The position numbers and the translations under genes are program-made. The notes below the pieces were generated by a model. That model searched no databases, was not told the DNA's origin, and was given only the letters and a program-made list of their open reading frames with translations. A stretch of 64,000 nucleotides of DNA from Hydrogenophaga crassostreae (GTDB lineage Bacteria > Pseudomonadota > Gammaproteobacteria > Burkholderiales > Burkholderiaceae_C). The stretch spans positions 434,001 through 498,000 of the forward strand of contig NZ_CP017476.1 in the NCBI RefSeq assembly GCF_001761385.1. The letters run 5' to 3'. This document shows, piece after piece, positions 43,025 through 51,431 of the stretch (its first letter is position 1; each line of letters opens with the position of its first letter).

Positions 43025-43441
43025 ATGAGCGGACAACAGGCCCACACCATCCATCCCAACGAAGTGGACTTCACGGCCATTCGGGCACAAGGATCGGGCG
43101 GGCAAAACGTGAACAAGGTGTCCAATGCGGTGCACCTGCGTTTTGCCATCCATGGATCGTCATTGCCCGAGGCCATTCAGGAGCGCTTGCTCGCTTTGAG
43201 CGATCAGCGCATCACCACCGATGGCGTGGTCGTGATCAAGGCGCAAACCAGCCGCAGCCTGGAACACAACAAGGCCGATGCGCTGGCGCGCTTGCAGGCG
43301 TTGATCGACAGCGTGGCCAAAGTGCCCAAACGGCGCAAGGCCACGCGACCTACCTTGGGCTCACAGCGCCGGCGGGTGGATTCCAAAGTGAACCGGGGCC
43401 AGGTCAAAGCGCTGCGTGGTCGCGTGTCAGGTGGCGAATGA
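43025..43441 (+). CDS. arfB: Alternative ribosome-rescue factor ArfB (YaeJ)
   Basis: ArfB hydrolyses peptidyl-tRNA on stalled ribosomes lacking a stop codon. The 138-residue product has the GGQ motif (25-27) within QGSGGQNVNKV, and a basic C-terminal tail (RRRVDSKVNRGQVKALRGR) that reaches into the mRNA channel. Length and layout match E. coli YaeJ (140 residues). Confidence 0.95.
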   Translation: MSGQQAHTIHPNEVDFTAIRAQGSGGQNVNKVSNAVHLRFAIHGSSLPEAIQERLLALSDQRITTDGVVVIKAQTSRSLEHNKADALARLQALIDSVAKVPKRRKATRPTLGSQRRRVDSKVNRGQVKALRGRVSGGE

Positions 43442-43447
43442 CTTCAG

Positions 43448-43927
43448 TCAGGGCGCGTACACCGATGGGTCGGTGAACACCGCGCCCATGGGGAGCCGCT
43501 GGCCCGAGATGTGGTCTTCGATGCAGCGCAAAACCAGGGGGCTGCGGTGGCGCTCGACGCTGGCCCGCACCTCCTCTGGTGTCATCCATAGCGTTCGCAC
43601 GATGCCTGTGTCCAGCGCGCGTCCGACTTCTTGCTCACCCAGTTCGCCGCAGTAAGCAAAACGCAGATAGGTCACATCTTCGCCCGTGCTTTCCCTTTGA
43701 AAACGTGAAACGTAGACGCCCACCAGCTCGGTGGGTGTGAACGCGTGGGCGGTTTCTTCCAGCGCCTCCCGTACCGCGCCTTGCTCGGGGCTCTCGCCCG
43801 GATCAAGATGCCCGGCCGGGTTGTTCAGGCGCAAGCCTTCGGGGGTGTGCTCTTCGATCAGCATGTAGCGGCCATCGCGCTCGATGATGGCGGCCACGGT
43901 GACACTGGGTTTCCAACGGATGTTCAT
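43448..43927 (-). CDS. Nudix hydrolase (NudJ-like)
   Basis: A 159-residue Nudix protein; the box reads GHLDPGESPEQGAVREALEE followed by TAHA, matching Gx5Ex7REUxEExGU except for Ala in place of the late Gly. The opening VTVAAIIERDGRYMLIEE and the position of the box fit NudJ-like phosphatases, which act on HMP-PP or other nucleoside di/triphosphates. Convergent with arfB (6 bp). A GATAAT lies 8 nt before the ATG. Confidence 0.88.
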   Translation of the reverse strand: MNIRWKPSVTVAAIIERDGRYMLIEEHTPEGLRLNNPAGHLDPGESPEQGAVREALEETAHAFTPTELVGVYVSRFQRESTGEDVTYLRFAYCGELGEQEVGRALDTGIVRTLWMTPEEVRASVERHRSPLVLRCIEDHISGQRLPMGAVFTDPSVYAP

Positions 43928-43935
43928 GGGCCGTG

Positions 43936-43941
43936 ATTATC
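43936..43941 (-). promoter_or_regulatory. candidate -10 box of the Nudix gene, nearly leaderless
   Basis: GATAAT (reverse strand) ends 8 nt before the ATG, giving a predicted leader of 1-2 nt. No Shine-Dalgarno sequence was seen. Confidence 0.4.
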
Positions 43942-44146
43942 CGGGCACCGCCGCCAAGCGGAGCTTGGCTGCTCATCTGGGACAGACCCTGATGGGCAGC
44001 TGCGGCACAATGAACCACAATCTGCCTGTTTGAGGGCGTGGCGCTGACGGCTATGGAGTGGTACTCAAAGCCAGCCCATTCGGCGCCCGCGCTTGGCACC
44101 GCCCATTCGCCCCCATCTTTTCAACCCACCGCATCGAGGACCACCT

Positions 44147-45772
44147 ATGACTTCTGGCGCACCGACCGAAACCGCCGCAGCCAGCGCTGCCGCCTCCACG
44201 CCGCAACGCATTGGCGTGCCGCGCGAGATATTCACTGGGGAGAAGCGCGTCGCCTCCGTCCCCGAGGCTGTGGCCAAGCTGGTCAAGCTGGGATTCAACG
44301 TGTCAGTGGAGGCAGGCGCGGGCGGGCTGGCCAACTTCAGCGACGACGACTACACGGCGGTTGGCGCCACCATTGCCGGCTCTGCTGCCGACCTGTGGAA
44401 TGAAAGCGACATCGTGTTCAAGGTGCGCGGCCCCACGCCAGACGAAGTGGCGCTGATGCACGAAGGCCAGACGCTGATCGGCTTCATCTGGCCCGCCCAG
44501 AACCCGGAGTTGATGCAGCAACTGGCCGACAAAAAGGTCACGGTGCTGTCCATAGACGCGCTGCCGCGCACGCTGAGCCGTGCGCAGAAGATGGATGCAC
44601 TGACCTCGATGGCCGGTGTCAGCGGCTACCGGGCCGTGGTCGAATCGGCGAATGCCTTCGGCCGTTTTTTCAATGGACAGATCACCGCGGCAGGCAAAGT
44701 GCCTCCGGCCAAAGTTTTCATCGCCGGCGCGGGAGTGGCCGGTCTGGCCGCCATTGGCGCTGCGGCCAGCCTGGGTGCCATCGTGCGCGCCAACGACACC
44801 CGCGCAGAGGTGGCCGACCAGGTGGTTTCGCTGGGCGGCGAGTTTGTCAAGGTCGACTACGAAGAGGAAGGTTCGGGCGGTGGCGGCTATGCCAAGGTCA
44901 TGAGCGAGGGCTTCCAGCAGGCCCAGCGCGAGATGTACGCCCAGCAGGCGCGTGAGGTGGACATCATCATCACCACCGCGCTGATCCCTGGCAAACCGGC
45001 GCCCAAGCTGATCACCGCCGACATGGTGAAAAGCATGAAGCCCGGCAGCGTGATCGTCGACATGGCGGCCGAGCAGGGCGGCAACTGCGAGCTGACCGTG
45101 CCGGGCGAAGCGGTGGTGAAACACGGCGTGACCATCGTCGGCTACACCGATCTGGCCTCGCGCATGGCCCAGCAATCGTCCACGCTGTACGCCAACAACC
45201 TGTTTCGCCTGAGCGAAGAACTGTGCAAGACCAAAGACGGTGTCATCAACGTCAACATGGAAGACGATGCCATCCGTGGCCTGACTGTGGTGAAAGACGG
45301 TGAAATCACCTGGCCGGCCCCGCCGCTGGTGGTGCCACCCAAGCCCCCGGCCAAGCCAGCCGCCCCGGCTGCGAAAAAAACCCATGGCCATGGTGAAGCG
45401 TCCGGGCCAATGCCTGCGCGCAAGCTGGCCATGGTGGCCGGCGTTACCGCTGTGCTGTTTGCCATCGTGGGCGCGTACGCACCGGCCGAGTTCCTGTCGC
45501 ATTTCACGGTCTTCGTGCTGGCCTGTTTTGTGGGCTACATGGTTGTGTGGAATGTGAAGCCTGCGCTGCACACGCCGCTGATGAGCGTGACCAACGCCAT
45601 CAGTTCCATCATCGCCATCGGGGCGCTCGTGCAAATTTCGCCGCTGGCCACAGGCGATCGGCCCAATGGCCTGATCGGGACCCTGGCCGCTGTGGCGCTG
45701 GTGCTCACCGCCATCAACATGTTCGGCGGCTTTGCCGTCACCCAGCGCATGCTGGCCATGTTCCGCAAATAA
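44147..45772 (+). CDS. pntA: NAD(P) transhydrogenase subunit alpha
   Basis: PntA binds NAD(H) in the proton-pumping transhydrogenase that makes NADPH. The 541-residue product contains the alanine-dehydrogenase-like domain (IGVPREIFTGEKRVASVPEA at about 24-43; VFIAGAGVAGLAAIGAA; YTDLASRMAQQSS), a Pro/Ala-rich linker near 400-420, and a C-terminal part with three to four membrane helices, so it is the fused form as in E. coli. The start at 44147 follows a GAGGA site. pntB begins 16 bp later. Confidence 0.95.
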   Translation: MTSGAPTETAAASAAASTPQRIGVPREIFTGEKRVASVPEAVAKLVKLGFNVSVEAGAGGLANFSDDDYTAVGATIAGSAADLWNESDIVFKVRGPTPDEVALMHEGQTLIGFIWPAQNPELMQQLADKKVTVLSIDALPRTLSRAQKMDALTSMAGVSGYRAVVESANAFGRFFNGQITAAGKVPPAKVFIAGAGVAGLAAIGAAASLGAIVRANDTRAEVADQVVSLGGEFVKVDYEEEGSGGGGYAKVMSEGFQQAQREMYAQQAREVDIIITTALIPGKPAPKLITADMVKSMKPGSVIVDMAAEQGGNCELTVPGEAVVKHGVTIVGYTDLASRMAQQSSTLYANNLFRLSEELCKTKDGVINVNMEDDAIRGLTVVKDGEITWPAPPLVVPPKPPAKPAAPAAKKTHGHGEASGPMPARKLAMVAGVTAVLFAIVGAYAPAEFLSHFTVFVLACFVGYMVVWNVKPALHTPLMSVTNAISSIIAIGALVQISPLATGDRPNGLIGTLAAVALVLTAINMFGGFAVTQRMLAMFRK

Positions 45773-45788
45773 AAAAGGAGACCCATCA

Positions 45789-47207
45789 ATGTCTGCAAGT
45801 CTGGCTACGGTCTCCTACATCGGAGCGACGATTCTTTTCATTCTCAGTCTGGGCGGTTTGTCCAACCAGCAAACGGCGCTGCGCGGCAACCTGTACGGCA
45901 TGGTTGGCATGTCGCTGGCTGTGCTGGCCACCGTGTTTGGTCCGCAGGTGACTGGCGCCGGCGTGCCCTGGATCATCACCGCCATGCTGATCGGCGCGAT
46001 CATCGGTCTGTACGCAGCGCGCACGGTTCAGATGACGCAGATGCCCGAGCTGGTGGCACTGATGCACAGCATGGTCGGTATGGCCGCCGTGCTGGTGGGC
46101 TTTGCCACCTACGTCGACCCGGAAGCCTCCAAAGGATTCACCGGCGCGGCGCACTCCATCCATGCGATGGAGATCTACATCGGCATCTTCATCGGCGCGG
46201 TCACCTTCTCAGGCTCGGTCGTGGCATTCGGCAAACTGTCGGGCCGCATTGGTGGCAGCCCCATGCTGCTGCCCGGTCGCCACTGGATGAACCTGGCCGG
46301 TCTGGTCTTGGTGATCATCTTCGGGCGCATGTTCCTGAATGCCGAGTCGATCTCGGATGGCATGTTCCCGCTGTTCATGATGACCATCATCGCGCTGCTG
46401 TTCGGCGTGCACATGGTGATGGCCATTGGTGGCGCCGACATGCCGGTGGTGGTGTCGATGCTCAACAGCTATTCGGGCTGGGCCGCCGCGGCCACCGGTT
46501 TCATGCTGTCCAACGATCTGCTGATCGTGGTCGGTGCGCTGGTCGGCTCCAGCGGCGCCATTCTGTCGTACATCATGTGCAACGCGATGAACCGCAGCTT
46601 CATCAGCGTGATCGCCGGCGGCTTCGGCACAACCGCCGCGGCGCCCAAGGCGGCCGGCGGTGCCGCCGAGCCAGCGGGTGAGGTGTCGCCTATTCTGGCG
46701 CTCGAAACCGCCGAAATGCTGCGCGACGCCAAGAGCGTGATCATCGTTCCGGGCTACGGCATGGCGGTGGCACAGGCGCAGCATACGGTTTACGAGATCA
46801 CGCGCCACCTGCGCGAAAAAGGCGTGAAAGTGCGCTTCGGCATCCACCCGGTGGCAGGTCGCATGCCAGGACACATGAACGTGTTGCTGGCCGAGGCCAA
46901 GGTGCCTTACGACGTCGTGTTTGAAATGGACGAACTGAACGACGACTTCCCGGACACCGATGTGGTCATGGTCATTGGCGCCAACGACATCGTGAATCCG
47001 GCCGCGCAAGACGACCCGACCAGCCCGATCGCCGGCATGCCCGTGCTCGAAGTGTGGAAAGCGCGCACATCCATCGTGATGAAGCGCAGCATGGCAGCCG
47101 GCTACGCCGGTGTGGACAATCCACTCTTCTACAAAGAGAACAACCGCATGCTGTTTGGCGACGCCAAGAAGATGCTCGATGAAGTCCTGACGGCTTTGAG
47201 GGGCTGA
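45789..47207 (+). CDS. pntB: NAD(P) transhydrogenase subunit beta
   Basis: PntB holds the rest of the proton channel and the NADP-binding domain. The 472-residue product has eight to nine membrane helices up to about residue 275, then the NADP domain with VPGYGMAVAQAQHTVYE, HPVAGRMPGHMNVLLAEA and VIGANDIVNPAAQDDP. It starts after an AAGGAG site (45775-45780) 8 nt before the ATG, and is closed by a strong terminator. Confidence 0.96.
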   Translation: MSASLATVSYIGATILFILSLGGLSNQQTALRGNLYGMVGMSLAVLATVFGPQVTGAGVPWIITAMLIGAIIGLYAARTVQMTQMPELVALMHSMVGMAAVLVGFATYVDPEASKGFTGAAHSIHAMEIYIGIFIGAVTFSGSVVAFGKLSGRIGGSPMLLPGRHWMNLAGLVLVIIFGRMFLNAESISDGMFPLFMMTIIALLFGVHMVMAIGGADMPVVVSMLNSYSGWAAAATGFMLSNDLLIVVGALVGSSGAILSYIMCNAMNRSFISVIAGGFGTTAAAPKAAGGAAEPAGEVSPILALETAEMLRDAKSVIIVPGYGMAVAQAQHTVYEITRHLREKGVKVRFGIHPVAGRMPGHMNVLLAEAKVPYDVVFEMDELNDDFPDTDVVMVIGANDIVNPAAQDDPTSPIAGMPVLEVWKARTSIVMKRSMAAGYAGVDNPLFYKENNRMLFGDAKKMLDEVLTALRG

Positions 47208-47245
47208 CCGCGGTTTTGCTTCCAGGCGGGACAGACTTGCCCGGC

Positions 47246-47285
47246 AACCACCGCGACCTGGCAAGGTGGCGGTGGTTTCTTTTTG
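47246..47285 (+). terminator. intrinsic terminator after pntB
   Basis: AACCACCGC pairs perfectly with GCGGTGGTT around a 14-nt loop, followed by tcttttt. Confidence 0.92.
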
Positions 47286-47478
47286 AGTGAAGGCAAAGGC
47301 CTGAAGAACCTGGCTGTTCATCAGGCCATCGATCGCATCAATTTTGATAGCGGAACACGTTGTTCTCTTGAGCATTTGCGGTACGCTGTCAGTTGGAAGT
47401 CAGGGAAAAACACGAGATCCAGCCCGCTGATCTATCCGACAATGCGCGCCAGGAATACCGAAAATAATTGGAGTTCAC

Positions 47479-49161
47479 ATGACCGATTCGACCATTGACC
47501 GCCCTTGGCTGGGGTCTTATTCGCCCGGGGTGCCCGCCGATATCGATGTGGCGCAATACCCGTCGCTGGTGCATTTGCTGGAAGACAGCTTTCAAAAGTT
47601 TGCCCCGCGCGCGGCCTACAGCTTCATGGGCAAAGAAATTGGCTACGCGCAGGTGGACAGCATGTCCAAGGCCTTTGCGGCGTATCTGCAGGGCCTGGGG
47701 CTGGTCAAGGGTGATCGGGTGGCGGTGATGATGCCCAATGTGCCGCAGTACCCGGTGGTTGTTGCAGCGATCTTGCGGGCCGGCTTCGTGGTGGTCAATG
47801 TGAACCCGCTCTACACCGATCGTGAACTTGAGCACCAGCTGAAAGATTCGGGTTCGCTGGCCATTGTGATCATCGAAAACTTCGCCGCCACGCTGGAAAA
47901 ATGCCTTGCCAAAACGCCCGTGAAGCATGTGGTGTTGGCAGCGATGGGCGACTTGCTTGGTTTGATCAAGGGTGCGTTGGTGAATTACGTGGTGCGCAAC
48001 GTCAAGAAGATGGTGCCCACTTTCAATTTGCCCCAGGCGGTTCGCTTCAATGACGCATTGGCCAAAGGCTCCCGCGGTTCGCTCAAGCGGCCAGAAATCG
48101 GCCCGGATGACGTGGCGGTGTTGCAGTACACCGGCGGTACCACGGGCGTTTCCAAAGGTGCTGTGCTGTTGCACCGCAACGTGGTGGCCAACGCACTGCA
48201 GTCCGAGGCCTGGAACGCGCCCGCGATGAACAAGGTGCCGGCGGGCGAGCAGAGCACCAGCGTATGCGCCTTGCCGCTGTATCACATCTTCGCCTTCACG
48301 GTGAACATGATGCTGGGCATGCGCACCGGTGGCAAAGTGATCTTGATTCCCAATCCGCGCGATTTGCCTGCGGTGCTCAAAGAGCTTTCTAAACAGCGTT
48401 TTCACAGTTTTCCCGCAGTGAATACGCTGTTCAACGGGTTGGCCAACCACCCCGATTTCGGCACAGTGGACTGGAGCCATTTAAAGGTGTCTGTGGGTGG
48501 CGGTACGGCAGTGCAAGGCGCCGTTGCAAAAATCTGGCTGGAGAAAACGGGCTGCCCCATTTGCGAAGGTTATGGCCTGTCGGAAACCAGCCCGTCGGCC
48601 AGCTGCAATCCGGTGACCAACAAAGAATTCACCGGAACCATTGGACTGCCGTTGCCCAACACCTATTTGAAGTGCCTGGATGACGATGGCAACGAAGTGC
48701 CCATGGGCCAGGCCGGCGAAATCGCCATCAAGGGCCCACAGGTCATGGCCGGCTACTGGCAACGTCCCGATGAGACAGCCAAGGTGATGACGTCCGACGG
48801 CTACTTCAAGTCGGGCGATATTGGCATCATGGACGAACGTGGCTATTTCAAGATTGTTGACCGCAAGAAAGACATGGTTCTGGTGAGCGGCTTCAACGTG
48901 TATCCAAACGAGGTGGAAGAGGTGGTGGCTGAGATGCCAGGGGTGATGGAGTGCGCAGTGGTCGGGGTACCCGATGAAAAATCGGGTGAAGCGGTGAAGC
49001 TGGTAATCGTCAAGAAAGACCCGTCGCTCACCGAAGCGAAGGTGCGTGAATTCTGCAAGGCCAAGCTCACGGGCTACAAGCAACCCAAGGTGATCGAATT
49101 CCGCACCGATTTGCCCAAGACACCGGTGGGCAAAATCTTGCGCCGCGAGTTGCGGGGCTAG
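47479..49161 (+). CDS. fadD: Long-chain fatty acid-CoA ligase
   Basis: A 560-residue acyl-AMP/CoA ligase that activates fatty acids for beta-oxidation. Signature P-loop YTGGTTGVSKGAVLLHRN, ATP motif EGYGLSETSP, SGDIGIMDERGYFKIVDRKK, the hinge VSGFNVYPNEVEEV and the C-terminal catalytic lysine in KTPVGKILRREL are present, in FadD order and length. A GGAG ribosome-binding site precedes the ATG. The FadD assignment over a close paralogue is likely but not certain. Confidence 0.9.
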   Translation: MTDSTIDRPWLGSYSPGVPADIDVAQYPSLVHLLEDSFQKFAPRAAYSFMGKEIGYAQVDSMSKAFAAYLQGLGLVKGDRVAVMMPNVPQYPVVVAAILRAGFVVVNVNPLYTDRELEHQLKDSGSLAIVIIENFAATLEKCLAKTPVKHVVLAAMGDLLGLIKGALVNYVVRNVKKMVPTFNLPQAVRFNDALAKGSRGSLKRPEIGPDDVAVLQYTGGTTGVSKGAVLLHRNVVANALQSEAWNAPAMNKVPAGEQSTSVCALPLYHIFAFTVNMMLGMRTGGKVILIPNPRDLPAVLKELSKQRFHSFPAVNTLFNGLANHPDFGTVDWSHLKVSVGGGTAVQGAVAKIWLEKTGCPICEGYGLSETSPSASCNPVTNKEFTGTIGLPLPNTYLKCLDDDGNEVPMGQAGEIAIKGPQVMAGYWQRPDETAKVMTSDGYFKSGDIGIMDERGYFKIVDRKKDMVLVSGFNVYPNEVEEVVAEMPGVMECAVVGVPDEKSGEAVKLVIVKKDPSLTEAKVREFCKAKLTGYKQPKVIEFRTDLPKTPVGKILRRELRG

Positions 49162-49168
49162 TAGGTTC

Positions 49169-49250
49169 ACCCCCGCGCCGCCTTCGACGTCTCCCCCTCA
49201 AGGGGGCGATGCTGGCGGCCCGGAGGAGCTGGTTCCGCGGCATCCTGGGT
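49169..49250 (+). repeat. dispersed palindromic repeat type A, copy 3
   Basis: This copy starts 7 bp after the fadD stop: cccccgcgccgccttc, the ctccccctcaagggggcg hairpin, ctggcggcccgg and ggttccgcggcatcctgg. It agrees block by block with the copy at 13862. Confidence 0.8.
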
Positions 49251-49301
49251 GAATGCATCTCGCTCGGGAAGTGCACTTCGATTGAACGGATTGCGGTCAG
49301 G

Positions 49302-49307
49302 TAATCT
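49302..49307 (+). promoter_or_regulatory. candidate -10 box of mtnN, leaderless spacing
   Basis: TAATCT is followed by 6 nt (ggtcca) and ATG at 49314. A TTGAAC at 49282 is only 14 nt upstream. No Shine-Dalgarno sequence is seen. Confidence 0.35.
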
Positions 49308-49313
49308 GGTCCA

Positions 49314-50126
49314 ATGGTGCCTATGACCGCCCCTTCTATCCCCCGAATCGCCCTCGTTGCCGCGTTGCACGAAGAGCTCGCCAGCGTCTTGGCGTTGATG
49401 CCCGATGAACACAAAGAGACGGTGGGCGGCCGCGATTTCTGGGTGGGCCATCTGCACGGGCAAGAGGTGGTGGCCGCGCTGTGCGGCATCGGCAAAGTGG
49501 CGGCAGCCACCACCGCCACGCTCTTGATTCAGTATTTTGGCGTTGACCGCATCGTGTTCACCGGGGTGGCTGGTGGTTTGGGGCCTGGCGTGAACGTGGG
49601 CGATGTGGTGGTGGCGCGATCGTTGCTGCAACACGACTACGACGTGTCTCCGATTTTCCCGCGTTATGTGATTCCCGGACACGGGGTGAGCGAGTTTCCA
49701 AGCGATGCCCAACTGTCTGATCGATTGGCTGGAGCCTGTGAAACAGTGCTCGGCGCCTTGCCCGACCATGTTGACCTTGCCAGCATCGCGAAGTTTGGTC
49801 TGCACAAGCCCAAGCTGCACCAAGGTCTGGTCATCAGTGGCGACCGCTTCGTGTGCACCACGCCAGAAAGCGAAAAGCTGATTCGCGAACTGCCCAGCGC
49901 TCTGGCGGTCGAAATGGAAGGTGCGGCATTTGCGCAGGTGTGCAAAGACTTCAACTTGCCCCTGGCCTTGGTCCGAACGATCTCAGACCGCGCCGACGAC
50001 GAAGCCCACGTCGACTTCCCAAGCTTCCTGAAGGAGGTTGCGAGCAAGTACAGCGGCGCCATCATCCAAACACTGTTTTCCGACGAAATGGAAAAATCGG
50101 ATACCTATCCGGAGCGCGAGCACTAA
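49314..50126 (+). CDS. mtnN: 5'-methylthioadenosine/S-adenosylhomocysteine nucleosidase
   Basis: This enzyme splits MTA and SAH to free adenine, in the methionine salvage and methylation cycles. The 270-residue product (E. coli 232) has IALVAALHEELASVL near the N-terminus, GIGKVAAATTATLLI, FTGVAGGLGPGVNVGDVVVA, SGDRFVCT and the catalytic-site stretch AVEMEGAAFAQVC with VRTISDRAD. Starts at 49314 or 49323 are both possible; the former fits the -10 spacing. Ends 3 bp before an inverted copy of the type A repeat. Confidence 0.92.
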   Translation: MVPMTAPSIPRIALVAALHEELASVLALMPDEHKETVGGRDFWVGHLHGQEVVAALCGIGKVAAATTATLLIQYFGVDRIVFTGVAGGLGPGVNVGDVVVARSLLQHDYDVSPIFPRYVIPGHGVSEFPSDAQLSDRLAGACETVLGALPDHVDLASIAKFGLHKPKLHQGLVISGDRFVCTTPESEKLIRELPSALAVEMEGAAFAQVCKDFNLPLALVRTISDRADDEAHVDFPSFLKEVASKYSGAIIQTLFSDEMEKSDTYPEREH

Positions 50127-50128
50127 CC

Positions 50129-50202
50129 GAGGATGCCGCCTGGCCGGGCCGCCAGCATCGCATCCATGAGGGGGTGACGCGCTGAAAGCGCGGCGCGGGG
50201 GG
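50129..50202 (-). repeat. dispersed palindromic repeat type A, copy 4 (inverted)
   Basis: Fills the gap between the convergent mtnN and corA genes. Read on the reverse strand it shows the same blocks as copy 3: ccccccgcgccgcg, a C-run/G-containing hairpin, gatgctggcggcccgg and ggcggcatcct. Confidence 0.78.
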
Positions 50203-51189
50203 CTACTTCAACCAACCCCGCTTGCGGAAATACATCATGGGGACTGCCGCAGAAATCAGCATCAAACCCAGCGCAAACGGGTAGCCCCATTTCTGACTCA
50301 GCTCGGGCATGTACTGGAAGTTCATGCCGTACAAGCTGGCGACCAGTGTCGGTGGCAGCAGTGCCACGCTGGCCACGGAGAAGAGCTTGATGATCTTGTT
50401 CTGGTTGATGTTGATGAAACCGACGGTGGCATCCATCAAAAAGTTGATCTTGTCGAACAGGAACGCGGTGTGGCTGTCAAGCGAGTCTAGGTCACGCAGA
50501 ATCTGTCGGGCATCCTCAAACTGCTCGGCGCTGAGCAAGCGGCTGCGCATCATGAAGCTCACGGCGCGGCGCGTGTCCATGACATTGCGGCGAATGCGGC
50601 CCGACATGTCTTCGTGGCGCGCGATCGCCGAGAGCACCTGGCCTGCGGTGTCGTCGGTCACGGCCCCGGCCAGTACCTGGCGACTCACTTTTTCCAGATC
50701 GTCGTAGATGTTCTCCAGCGTATCGGCGCAGTACTCGGCATCGGCGTCAAACAGCATGAGCAACACGTCTCTGGAGTTTTCGATGAGACCCGGCATGCGA
50801 CGCGCGCGCATGCGCAGCAAACGGAACACTGGCACATCTTCATCGTGGATCGAGAACAGCACGCCCTGACTTCGGAGCTTGTCGTTGTTCTCATTCAGGA
50901 TGAAGGCAACACGTATGGCTCGAGGGTCATCGCTGTCGTCGATCAAGAAGTCGCTGCGCACATGGAGTTCGCCGTTGTCCTCCTCAAAAAAGCGCGCCGA
51001 CTCTTCGATGTCGTCGTCCATCGCGTCTTCCGGGATGGACAGACCAAAAATGCGTTTGACCCAGCGCCGCTCTTCGGGCGTGGGCGCTTCCAGGTCAATC
51101 CAGATCGGTTTGAGGCCCTCAAGGGCGTCGCTGGAGTTGATTTCTTCTTGAAACAGCCGGCCGTTGACCAGCGTGAAGACGTTGAGCAT
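50203..51189 (-). CDS. corA: Magnesium/cobalt transporter CorA
   Basis: A 328-residue pentameric divalent-metal channel protein: large cytoplasmic alpha/beta and helical part, then two C-terminal membrane helices with the diagnostic YGMN motif (YGMNFQYMPEL) between them. The end GLMLISAAVPMMYFRKRGWLK is typical. An AGGAG ribosome-binding site precedes the ATG at 51189. Convergent with mtnN. Confidence 0.95.
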   Translation of the reverse strand: MLNVFTLVNGRLFQEEINSSDALEGLKPIWIDLEAPTPEERRWVKRIFGLSIPEDAMDDDIEESARFFEEDNGELHVRSDFLIDDSDDPRAIRVAFILNENNDKLRSQGVLFSIHDEDVPVFRLLRMRARRMPGLIENSRDVLLMLFDADAEYCADTLENIYDDLEKVSRQVLAGAVTDDTAGQVLSAIARHEDMSGRIRRNVMDTRRAVSFMMRSRLLSAEQFEDARQILRDLDSLDSHTAFLFDKINFLMDATVGFININQNKIIKLFSVASVALLPPTLVASLYGMNFQYMPELSQKWGYPFALGLMLISAAVPMMYFRKRGWLK

Positions 51190-51431
51190 AGGCGCTCCTG
51201 GGCAAAATATCTGAGGGGCCCGGGCGCAGACAATGTGCGCAGCCGGTGGACGGTTCTGGCGGTGCTTTCAGCCGTGGAACCGGTGCGGCAAGCGCGCTTG
51301 CCTCAGGCAACAGCGCAACTCAGACGGCGGCGGAGGCGGCTGAAAGCACACAACTGGGAGGTGTGCTTTCCATGATGGATTCGGTCATTCTTGAAGCAGG
51401 TCATTATGGCACTGCCCTGCCGGGCGGCAAC

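Noticed and set aside
44303..45634. 443-residue frame antisense to pntA, and similar long frames antisense to mnmA, eutB, pntB and fadD
   Set aside because: Histidine-rich mirror products of codon bias in GC-rich genes; none has a family motif or ribosome-binding site.
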